DNA of 64,000 nucleotides. Origin: Flavobacterium praedii (GTDB lineage: Bacteria > Bacteroidota > Bacteroidia > Flavobacteriales > Flavobacteriaceae). The translations under genes and the position numbers were made by a program. Location of the stretch: the NCBI RefSeq assembly GCF_026810365.1, contig NZ_CP113948.1:1079001-1143000 (forward strand), given 5' to 3'. Below the pieces are notes generated by a model. It was not told where the DNA came from. It did not search any database and saw only the letters and a list, made by a program, of their open reading frames with translations. Each line of letters opens with the position of its first letter. Positions within the stretch are counted from its first letter, which is position 1. Shown piece by piece: positions 33,524 to 39,818 of the stretch.

Positions 33524-33557
33524 AAACCCATTGCAGTTATACGTTTGCAATGGGTTT
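33524..33557 (+). terminator. Hairpin between the HTH unit and the primase gene
   Basis: Perfect 12-bp stem AAACCCATTGCA / TGCAATGGGTTT around a 10-nt loop, followed by TTAAATGG. It contains one possible upstream ATG (33550) of the primase gene and ends 16 bp before the better start at 33574. It may be a terminator or a translation-controlling hairpin; its TTGCA arms also echo the repeats inside the gene. Confidence 0.5.
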
Positions 33558-33573
33558 TAAATGGATAAAAAAT

Positions 33574-35874
33574 ATGACTAAAAAAGTATTAACCAAAGAT
33601 ATAATTTTTCAATACACAACCCAAGAAGCTATTTATATAAAACTTCTAAATCTAGATGATTTTCCCAAAGGAAACATTTCAAGTCCATTCTCTGACGATA
33701 AAAAACCATCATTCAAAGTCTGGAAAAATGGAAGTTTCAAATGCAACAGTACAGGAAAACAAGGAGACGTATTTCAATTTGTTGCAGAGTTAAGAAACTT
33801 GGATTGCAAAAGCCAGTTCAATGAAGTATTAAATATCGTTGCATCCGAAATGAATTTGTTTATAAAAACAGAAACGGTCGCAAAAACCTTTGCAAAAAAA
33901 GGACAAACTTTTGCAAAGCCTTTGCAGAAACCGTTGCAACACCTGTTTTATAAGGGAGAAGCAGTAATGTTAGACACTGTAATAGATAAAGAAACCGTTG
34001 AAACGGCATTGCAACAACCGTTGCAACAGTTGTTGCAACAGACAGAAAAAAACGTTGCAAAGGAAAAAACGCCTTCACTTTTAACCGTTTCCACAAGGGA
34101 ATTCACAATATTGGATTTAGAGTACTGGAATACATTAGGAGTCGAAAAAGCAACATTAAAAAAGTATGAATTACATTCTATTTCAAGTTACACTTGGACT
34201 GGTAAAAAACCGATTTATACCAAAAAAGAAAGTGTTGCTTTTGCAATTGCGTTGCACGGGAATTTTAAACTTTACATTCCAAATCAAATCGAAATTGGAG
34301 TAAATAAAAATGTTTTACCTCCATTCCCAACAGGTGTTTTTGGAATAGAACAATTAGGCGTAGAAAAAAAAGAAAATTTAATCATTTGCGCAGGCGAAAA
34401 AGATGTAATCGTAGCCACTTCAAGAGGTTTTCACGCTGTAACTTTTGGAAGTGAAGCAATCCACCCAAAAGACGAACAAATTCAAAAATTGCAATCCCTT
34501 TGCAACAACTTGTTTATATGTTATGACAATGATAAAACAGGAGAAAATGGGAGAAATGCAATCGTAAAACGTTTTTCTAAAATCATTCCTTTGCTACTTC
34601 CCGAAAAAGAAGCTGTAAAAGGCTATGACATAACCGACTATTTTCAAGAACATAATTCAGAAGATTTTCAAAAAATCATAAGCTTGGCAGTAAAAAATAA
34701 AAATACGGTTACAGTTCAAAACGTTGAAAACAAAGGTCTAACTACGATATTTCACATAGCAGAAGATTATTTACTGGAAAATTATGATTTCAGAAACAAT
34801 ATGATTTCTCTTGAAATTGAAATTAGTCATAAAGACGAAAATAAATGGACTTCCTGCAATGAAAATTCCCTTTGGTTGGAGATACAAAAGAAAAGCATAA
34901 AAATCCCTTTAAACTCCTTGATTGCCATTTTGAAAAGTGATTTCGTACCGAATTACAACCCACTAATAAATTACTTTACCAATTTGCCTGAGTGGAACAA
35001 AGAAACGGACTATATAAAACAATTTTCAGAGTATGTAAAACTGGAACAGGGAGAAAATAAAGAACAGTTTGAATACCATTTTAAAAAATGGTGTGTAAGA
35101 GCCGTAAAATGTGCCACAATTGATGATTACTTCAATAAACAGGCGTTTGTGTTGACCGATGACGGAAATGGTCAGAACATCGGTAAAAGTTCATGGTGTC
35201 GATTTCTTTGTCCAAGTGAACTGTCAAATTATATGGCGGAAGACATGAGTGACGATAAAGACGCCCGTATTTTGCTTTGCAAGAACTTTTTAATCAACCT
35301 TGACGAGTTAGCTGCTTTGTCCCGAAAAGAGATAAACCAGTTAAAATCCTATTTCAGTAAGGCGCAAATAAACGAAAGATTACCCTATGACAGAAAAAAT
35401 TCAATAATTCAAAGGGTTTCCAGCTTTATGGGTTCTACCAATATGACTACTTTTTTACAGGACGAAACGGGGTCGGTTCGTTGGTTGTGTTTTATTGTAA
35501 AATCAATAGATTGGAATTATAAAAAAGAGTTTGACATAAATAATCTTTGGACACAAGCCTATGCCCTTTCAAAAGACAAAAGCTATGATGAAGCGTTGAG
35601 TATTGACGACATAAAACAAAACGAAACCCGAAATGAAAAATTTCAAGTTATTTCACCCGAACGAGATTTGATACACAAACATTTTGAAATTCCAGTAAAA
35701 TTAGAATTTGGCGAATTTTTAACAGCCACAGAAATACTACATCATATCAGTTTGTACACATCAGGTGTAAGACTTTCAAACATTGGAATCGGAAAAGCAT
35801 TAAAAAGCATTGGTTTTAAACGAGATAAACACAATCAGGTTTACGGATATTGGATGAAAAAGAAAACTTTTTAA
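33574..35874 (+). CDS. Primase-helicase with Toprim and VirE/VapE domains
   Basis: 766 aa from 33574; the frame could start 8 codons earlier, but that ATG lies inside a stem. The N-terminus resembles the CHC2 primase finger (SPFSDDKKPSFKVWKNGSFK, GKQGDVFQFVA) but keeps only one clear Cys, so zinc binding is doubtful. A Gln/Leu/Lys linker (about 100-170) is encoded by repeated TTGCAA. Toprim follows, with ICAGEKDV and FICYDNDKTG (about 255-340). The C-terminal half is a VirE-like P-loop domain (DDGNGQNIGKSSW, NLDELAAL, GSTNMTTFL). Such proteins replicate satellites and prophages. This is the element's likely replication initiator. Confidence 0.88.
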   Translation: MTKKVLTKDIIFQYTTQEAIYIKLLNLDDFPKGNISSPFSDDKKPSFKVWKNGSFKCNSTGKQGDVFQFVAELRNLDCKSQFNEVLNIVASEMNLFIKTETVAKTFAKKGQTFAKPLQKPLQHLFYKGEAVMLDTVIDKETVETALQQPLQQLLQQTEKNVAKEKTPSLLTVSTREFTILDLEYWNTLGVEKATLKKYELHSISSYTWTGKKPIYTKKESVAFAIALHGNFKLYIPNQIEIGVNKNVLPPFPTGVFGIEQLGVEKKENLIICAGEKDVIVATSRGFHAVTFGSEAIHPKDEQIQKLQSLCNNLFICYDNDKTGENGRNAIVKRFSKIIPLLLPEKEAVKGYDITDYFQEHNSEDFQKIISLAVKNKNTVTVQNVENKGLTTIFHIAEDYLLENYDFRNNMISLEIEISHKDENKWTSCNENSLWLEIQKKSIKIPLNSLIAILKSDFVPNYNPLINYFTNLPEWNKETDYIKQFSEYVKLEQGENKEQFEYHFKKWCVRAVKCATIDDYFNKQAFVLTDDGNGQNIGKSSWCRFLCPSELSNYMAEDMSDDKDARILLCKNFLINLDELAALSRKEINQLKSYFSKAQINERLPYDRKNSIIQRVSSFMGSTNMTTFLQDETGSVRWLCFIVKSIDWNYKKEFDINNLWTQAYALSKDKSYDEALSIDDIKQNETRNEKFQVISPERDLIHKHFEIPVKLEFGEFLTATEILHHISLYTSGVRLSNIGIGKALKSIGFKRDKHNQVYGYWMKKKTF
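33890..34060 (+). repeat. Phased TTGCAA repeats inside the primase gene
   Basis: Seven TTGCAA and one TTGCAG in 171 bp, starting at 33890, 33911, 33922, 33934, 34009, 34021, 34033 and 34055. Two sit in the longer context ACCGTTGCAACA. Spacings are 21, 11, 12, 75, 12, 12 and 22 bp, close to whole helical turns. The hexamer occurs in two codon phases (Leu-Gln in five, Phe-Ala-Lys or Val-Ala-Lys in three), so a protein repeat alone does not explain it. It resembles the in-gene iterons of lambda-type origins. Confidence 0.65.
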
Positions 35875-35925
35875 AAATAAATTTACAGTAAAAACAAAAA
35901 TCACCGCAAATATACTTTTCTTCTT

Positions 35926-36130
35926 ACCTATTTTACCTAATCTTTATAAACTCCCACAAACAGTGATCTAATAGCAGGTAACTTATATAGATTTCTTCTT
36001 ACCTTAACTTACCAATCTTACCATTATTAAAACTTTGAAGCTATAAAAAAATAGGTAAGATAGGTAGCAATGGTAAGATAGGTATTTTAGTTGTTAACCC
36101 TTGTTGTCATTGGGATGGGTAGGATAGATA
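35926..36130. repeat. Inverted iteron array, 13-bp unit GGTAAGATAGGTA
   Basis: Three units on the minus strand (35926-35938, 12/13; about 36000-36013, degenerate; 36010-36022, 12/13) face three on the plus strand (36054-36066 and 36072-36084, both exact; 36118-36130, 11/13). The inner pair forms a 16-bp inverted repeat (36010-36025 with 36069-36084, one mismatch) around AT-rich DNA. The array fills the gap after the primase gene. This is the usual look of a replication origin or a regulator-binding cluster. Confidence 0.7.
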
Positions 36131-36227
36131 AGGATATTTCAATTTTTTAGACTCAATGAAAACTTTTTATCGATTAATTTTTATTTTTCTGTTTAAAAAA
36201 AAACTCAAATATCACTGAAAGTGGGTA

Positions 36228-36258
36228 TTGTAATTTACCAATAGAGGAGTTAGTTTTG
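36228..36258 (+). promoter_or_regulatory. Promoter for the cargo lipoprotein gene
   Basis: TTG (36228-36230), a 20-bp spacer, then TAGTTTTG (36251-36258), matching the Bacteroidota -33/-7 pattern. It leaves a leader of about 135 nt before the ATG at 36401, so the cargo is transcribed separately from the replication genes. Confidence 0.6.
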
Positions 36259-36400
36259 CGTCAGAAAAGTTAAACACTATTTTTAAATAATTATTAACCT
36301 TCGAATTAACATGTATGACGAAAGGTGTTTTACGATATGGGGTAAACAAATCCATTTCTTCCCAGCATTAGCAAAAAGAAAAGGTAAAAAAAATAAAATA

Positions 36401-37774
36401 ATGAAACAAAAATTAAATAAAATTACAAGTGTAATTCTATTTTGCTTAGTTCTTATCTTCTCAGGTTGTGTGAGAGATGAATTACCTATGGATAATACAA
36501 TGATTAATCAAGAACCCAAAATTGCCGAAGCGAAAAATTGGTTTGAAGATTACAAAGCCAAAGAAAGTTTTCATCCCATTTTTGCGGACATCAATTACCA
36601 TTGGGAGAATGCTTCCATAATAATACTGGAAGATGGCTCCAAGGCGGTAACTGTACCGATAACAGACATGAATACAAATCCAGAATACAAAGGCGAAAGA
36701 GTTTTATATTTGTATCCATTTGAAGAAAGTTATGATGCCGTTGTCTATGAGTTGAGCCCTGACTCGAATCAAGCCCCAAAAAGTGTGGGATTCAAAAATT
36801 TAGAATCTTATAATGGTTATATTAGCACATGGGATTTAAAAAAAGGTTTTATAAAAGCACAAAAATTCACAAACAGCACCGCAACAAAGGCGGTGGTCTT
36901 TAAGGTTGTCTCTGATGAGGATTTAAAATTACATAAAAGTACTTCGAAAATCATTGATTTGGATGAAGTAATAATAGAGGGTCCAGGAGGCGGTGGCGGA
37001 GATTATCTTTATTACTCCTATGTATTAAGTGGCGGTAGTTTTGGCTCCAATAATATAGGAGGCTCAAATACAGATAATTATTTTAACCCACCCCATGGCG
37101 GCGGCAGTACTTCCAGTAGCACTAAGCCTACTATAGATGATGCAGAACAGGATCCTTGTAGTAAAATCAAGAAACTGAAAGACGACATCAAGCATATGAA
37201 AGCTTTGGCTGAGCTAAAAAAGAATTTAAAATTACAGTATGAAACGGGGTATTACATTAGCAAGTCTAAAGGATATGTGGCTGGAACTCCAGATAGCAAC
37301 CTCGCATTGACGGGAACAAGATATTCTGATAGTTATGGGATTATGCATGTACATGAAGACACCTTTACACATCAGGTCAATAATGGAGGAATTAGACCTG
37401 AGATTGTGAAACCTATCCATATGTTTTCGCCTAAGGATGTTAATACATTTTGTTCTTTGTTAATCACTGCAAATAAATACAAAACATCATCTTTAGACGA
37501 AATTTTTAATGAAATGGTTAGCGGTTCTGGCACCTATCAATTACGTTTCGAGGGAGATATTAATGATGTTAAAAATTTTGATTTTGATTCTTTAAGTAAG
37601 ACTTATGTAGACTATATGAAGCCATATAAGGATGATTTAGAGTCAGGATTTCTTTCTTTTATGAAAGAATACATTGGGATTAACGGTATCACACTTTATA
37701 AAATAAATGAAGACGGGACATCCGAAAGTAAAACTTTGTCTGTAAATAATCAATTAACAACTAATCCTTGCTAA
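36401..37774 (+). CDS. Cargo lipoprotein with a possible JAMM-like C-terminal domain
   Basis: 457 aa from 36401. A frame-open extension of 30 codons lacks a signal, while MKQKLNKITSVILFCLVLIF is a lipoprotein signal ending in lipobox FSGC (Cys23). Residues about 45-190 resemble a common Flavobacteriia surface-lipoprotein module (AKNWFEDYKAKESF, then WENASIII). A hinge LDEVIIEGPGGGGGDYLYY follows. The C-terminal domain has HVHEDTF (His316, His318) and FSPKDV (Ser343, Asp346), the residues of an HxH...SxxD metalloprotease signature, but with a wider gap than usual. Peptidase activity is inference. The next gene starts 10 bp later. Confidence 0.8.
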   Translation: MKQKLNKITSVILFCLVLIFSGCVRDELPMDNTMINQEPKIAEAKNWFEDYKAKESFHPIFADINYHWENASIIILEDGSKAVTVPITDMNTNPEYKGERVLYLYPFEESYDAVVYELSPDSNQAPKSVGFKNLESYNGYISTWDLKKGFIKAQKFTNSTATKAVVFKVVSDEDLKLHKSTSKIIDLDEVIIEGPGGGGGDYLYYSYVLSGGSFGSNNIGGSNTDNYFNPPHGGGSTSSSTKPTIDDAEQDPCSKIKKLKDDIKHMKALAELKKNLKLQYETGYYISKSKGYVAGTPDSNLALTGTRYSDSYGIMHVHEDTFTHQVNNGGIRPEIVKPIHMFSPKDVNTFCSLLITANKYKTSSLDEIFNEMVSGSGTYQLRFEGDINDVKNFDFDSLSKTYVDYMKPYKDDLESGFLSFMKEYIGINGITLYKINEDGTSESKTLSVNNQLTTNPC

Positions 37775-37784
37775 ATAAAAAAAA

Positions 37785-38351
37785 ATGAAAAAACTAATCT
37801 ACTTAAGTGTCTTATTGCTATCTATATTAAATATCAACGCTCAAAAAATAGTGCCATTGGAAAATGAAGATGACTATAAAATTATCAATCGAAATGAACA
37901 AATTTATTTTAAAGATGTCAATAATGTTTTGGGAAAGTTTGTTGGAACTTGGAAAGGGACTTATGGGGATAAAAAATATGAGTTCAGAATCGTAAAATAC
38001 ACGAAAACATTTAAACTTATAAAATATGATAAATTATTGGTCCGTTATATTATAACTGATTTAAATGGGAATGTTATAGATAACACTACTTCATTACCAG
38101 ATTCCAGTACGTATGTCGCTGAAGGACGTTATTATATTAATGAAGGTTATTATTTGACTCATAAGGCAAAAGGTGGGAATTGCGCACAAGGGGGTCAAAT
38201 GCTTCTTTATGTAGACGAAAGCAATAAAAATGCAATAAAAATGGATGTAATTTATAGAAATGAGATGGGTTTTGTAGATTCCGCAGAATGCCCAAATATA
38301 ATTAATGCATATTTCCCAACAGGAGTTATTTTTAATTTAATAAAACAGTAA
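37785..38351 (+). CDS. Secreted DUF6705-like protein
   Basis: 188 aa. An N-terminal Sec signal (MKKLIYLSVLLLSILNINAQ) is cut after NAQ. The mature part has the FVGTWKGTYGDKKYEFRIVK lipocalin-like opening, ADLNG and SSTYVAEGRYY segments seen in DUF6705-type Flavobacteriia proteins, and a late CAQGGQMLLYV strand. It is probably a small beta-barrel in the periplasm or on the surface. It follows the cargo lipoprotein by 10 bp and ends in a terminator, so these two form a module. A partner or immunity role is possible but unproved. Confidence 0.78.
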   Translation: MKKLIYLSVLLLSILNINAQKIVPLENEDDYKIINRNEQIYFKDVNNVLGKFVGTWKGTYGDKKYEFRIVKYTKTFKLIKYDKLLVRYIITDLNGNVIDNTTSLPDSSTYVAEGRYYINEGYYLTHKAKGGNCAQGGQMLLYVDESNKNAIKMDVIYRNEMGFVDSAECPNIINAYFPTGVIFNLIKQ

Positions 38352-38388
38352 GGTATAAAATGTAAATGCATAAATGTTCGTGATAGCT

Positions 38389-38417
38389 AAAAAAAGCCTC
38401 TATTCAGAGGTTTTTTT
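38389..38417 (+). terminator. Terminator after the cargo pair
   Basis: Stem AAAAAGCCTCT / AGAGGTTTTTT with a 4-nt loop ATTC and one G-T pair, followed by T residues, 38 bp after the stop at 38351. Confidence 0.8.
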
Positions 38418-38468
38418 AGGTTTGTCATCTAAAGTGCTTAATGTTTTTTTTAATCAATTGAATTCGTC

Positions 38469-38572
38469 GAGGCTTTGCCTCGGGGTTAGAGAAGAAAGTT
38501 AGAAAACCTTAGGTTTTAGAAACTAAAAATTTATTTTTTCCCGATTGATACCTTTATGTCACTGTATCGGGG
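38469..38572. repeat. Cluster of three short hairpins
   Basis: CGAGGC-TTT-GCCTCG (38469-38483), AAAACCT-T-AGGTTTT (38504-38518) and CCCGAT...ATCGGG (38541-38546 with 38567-38572). All are perfect. The first is GC-rich in an AT-rich setting. It could be a REP-like or MITE-like remnant or a structured leader of the following gene. Confidence 0.45.
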
Positions 38573-38594
38573 TAATTCATTAATTTAATAGCAG

Positions 38595-38810
38595 ATGAAA
38601 TCAAAAATAACAATCCTATCAATACTTAGTTTTTTACTTATTTATTTGTATTGTTCTGAATATTATTACATACTAAGTCTTGATGACTCCTATTATGTAA
38701 TAAACTATTTTTGGATAGCACTTTTAATTATTTTGATAATTGGTCTCATATTAATAATAAAAAAATATTCAAAAAAAAACGTGATAGAAAACCCAAAATT
38801 TAAGTATTAA
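38595..38810 (+). CDS. Small membrane protein
   Basis: 71 aa with two hydrophobic segments: residues about 4-20 (ITILSILSFLLIYLYC) and about 37-57 (YFWIALLIILIIGLILIIKK), with an acidic, tyrosine-rich loop between. The C-terminus is basic. I do not recognise the family. It lies after the hairpin cluster and before a terminator-like hairpin. Confidence 0.6.
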   Translation: MKSKITILSILSFLLIYLYCSEYYYILSLDDSYYVINYFWIALLIILIIGLILIIKKYSKKNVIENPKFKY

Positions 38811-38823
38811 TAAATACAATCAT

Positions 38824-38869
38824 AAAAAAAGAATAGTGTGCAGTCTAAATAAACTGCACCTATCTTTTT
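38824..38869 (+). terminator. Imperfect terminator after the 71-aa gene
   Basis: GTGCAG / CTGCAC core (38838-38843 with 38854-38859) extended by bulged A/T pairs and followed by CTTTTTCTTT. Confidence 0.55.
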
Positions 38870-39044
38870 CTTTATGCGTAAGGTTTTAAGAAAATACCTA
38901 TGAAGTATATATCTATATTACGCATTATAATATTTGCTAATCAGTTATTTTTTCTAAAAGAGTACCTTTCTTTTGAAATTAAAATAAATAACCAAACGGG
39001 CAAAATTATATCAGGAACAAGGCTTTAATTAAAAAAAACAAACT

Positions 39045-39170
39045 ATGAAAATAGATCAATTCGAATGGGCATTATTCTTTTGGCAACTTATTATATTAGC
39101 TTTTTATGTATTTTTGGGTTATTTACTATATTTACTTTTTAAATTTTTAAAAAAGAATTTAAACAAATAG
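39045..39170 (+). CDS. Very small single-span membrane protein
   Basis: 41 aa, MKIDQFEWALFFWQLIILAF to KKNLNK. One long hydrophobic helix (about 8-32) is framed by an acidic N-terminus and a lysine-rich C-terminus. A plausible start and a perfect terminator 19 bp after its stop support a real gene. No family is recognised. It is the last gene before attR. Confidence 0.55.
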   Translation: MKIDQFEWALFFWQLIILAFYVFLGYLLYLLFKFLKKNLNK

Positions 39171-39188
39171 TAAGTTGTTTAAAATTTT

Positions 39189-39230
39189 AAAAAAATTGGT
39201 TTTAGTTCTTTTGCTAAAACCAATTTTTTT
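39189..39230 (+). terminator. Terminator after the 41-aa gene
   Basis: Perfect 17-bp stem (39189-39205 with 39214-39230), core TTGGTTTTAG / CTAAAACCAA, followed by more T residues. Confidence 0.85.
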
Positions 39231-39417
39231 TTTTTTTGAATTTTATACGATAGTTTTAAAATGAAGACTCAAAATAAATAGCAACTTAATTAGAATTTCT
39301 CATATAAAACTATATTTAGGATTATATTATTTGCCAATAGAGTGTTATTTTCTTTTCAATATTATACCTTTTTTTCGTAAAATCCGACTAATTTATCTAA
39401 TAAATTGAATCCAATAA

Positions 39418-39477
39418 TCCCGAAAAACAAAGAATTACAATTAATGGGAACAAAATATTTTCGGGAAAAATTCGGGA
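39418..39477 (+). repeat. Right arm-type recombinase sites
   Basis: A TTTTCGGGA pair at 39458-39477 matches the left pair 30501-30520 at 18 of 20 positions. An inverted copy TCCCGAAAAA lies at 39418-39427. All are within 120 bp of attR. Their presence at both ends of the element, and the absence of this motif elsewhere near it, support integrase arm binding. Confidence 0.65.
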
Positions 39478-39488
39478 AAAACCAAAGC

Positions 39489-39531
39489 AAAAAATCCATA
39501 AACATCAGTAAATAAGATGTTTATGGATTTT
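39489..39531 (-). terminator. Replacement tRNA-Val terminator carried by the element
   Basis: Perfect 16-bp stem AAAATCCATAAACATC / GATGTTTATGGATTTT (39491-39506 with 39516-39531) followed on the minus strand by a run of T. It ends 3 bp from attR and directly follows the tRNA-Val gene, taking the place of the terminator now 9.2 kb away at 30304-30340. Confidence 0.85.
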
Positions 39532-39533
39532 AC

Positions 39534-39548
39534 ATGTGGGCGATGAGG
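39534..39548 (+). repeat. attR, 3' end of tRNA-Val
   Basis: ATGTGGGCGATGAGG, identical to attL at 30348-30362. It covers the discriminator base and the last 11 bases of tRNA-Val plus three downstream bases. The tRNA gene on this side remains intact. Confidence 0.85.
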
Positions 39549-39611
39549 GGTTCGAACCCCCGACCCCCTCGGTGTAAACGAGGTGCTCTGAACCAGCTGA
39601 GCTAATCGCCC
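39537..39611 (-). tRNA. tRNA-Val (anticodon TAC)
   Basis: 75 nt. Acceptor stem GGGCGAT / ATCGCCC pairs fully; the D arm is GCTC...GAGC. The anticodon arm is CCTCG-TTTACAC-CGAGG with anticodon TAC. The T arm GGGGG-TTCGAAC-CCCTC has one G-T pair. The 3' CCA is not encoded. It is the integration target of the 9.2-kb element, whose insertion regenerates its 3' end. Confidence 0.96.
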
Positions 39612-39645
39612 TTTCGGATTGCAATGTCTTTCGTTATTGCGAGTG

Positions 39646-39675
39646 CAAATATACAACTAGAACTTGTAATTGCAA
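39646..39675 (-). promoter_or_regulatory. tRNA-Val promoter
   Basis: On the minus strand, TTG (39673-39675), a 19-bp spacer and TATATTTG (39646-39653), a full match to the Bacteroidota promoter pattern, 35 bp before the tRNA 5' end. Confidence 0.75.
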
Positions 39676-39766
39676 GCATTTTTTTAAAAAAAATGAATTA
39701 AAAATACGTGGTTTTTCTTTGTGCACTCAAATACAGTGTTTTATTATAATCTAAATCTATATTTTT

Positions 39767-39800
39767 TTTTGGATATCAACTTTTTATAACCTTACATTTG
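39767..39800 (+). promoter_or_regulatory. Promoter of the ABC transporter gene
   Basis: TTTTG (39767-39771) and TACATTTG (39793-39800) with a 21-bp spacer. The -7 box includes an in-frame TTG (39798) that could be mistaken for a start codon. The box argues for the ATG at 39819 instead. Confidence 0.6.
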
Positions 39801-39818
39801 TATCATAAAACAAATAAA

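Larger units (their letters stand above)
30348..39548 (+). mobile_element. 9.2-kb integrative element in tRNA-Val, satellite-like
   Basis: Bounded by a 15-bp direct repeat made from the 3' end of tRNA-Val. The order is attL, arm-type repeats, tyrosine recombinase, 284-aa unknown, palindromic operator, HTH protein, 102-aa unknown, primase-helicase with internal iteron-like repeats, inverted iteron array, secreted and membrane cargo, arm-type repeats, replacement terminator, attR. No relaxase, conjugation, capsid, portal or terminase gene is present. Integrase, small DNA-binding protein and VirE/VapE-type replication protein together recall phage-inducible satellites. Whether it excises or replicates is not known from sequence. 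Confidence 0.85.

Noticed and set aside
33550..33573. ATG at 33550 as start of the primase-helicase
   Set aside because: It lies inside the right arm of a perfect 12-bp hairpin; the ATG at 33574 is free and leads directly into the conserved part.
33890..34060. CRISPR-like array
   Set aside because: The repeats are only six bases, lie inside a continuous reading frame and have no spacer structure. No CRISPR array or cas gene was seen anywhere in the window.
35926..36130. Array read as a set of terminators
   Set aside because: The units are direct as well as inverted and recur six times at separated positions without T-runs, which does not fit a terminator.
36311..36400. Upstream start for the cargo lipoprotein
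   Set aside because: It would bury the lipoprotein signal peptide 30 residues inside the protein. The ATG at 36401 gives a proper signal and lipobox.
30348..39548. Element read as a conjugative transposon
   Set aside because: No relaxase, coupling protein or tra genes are encoded; VirE here denotes a primase-helicase domain, not a conjugation function.
39798..39818. TTG start for the ABC exporter
   Set aside because: This TTG is the end of the TACATTTG -7 box, so it is promoter DNA; the ATG at 39819 is preferred.
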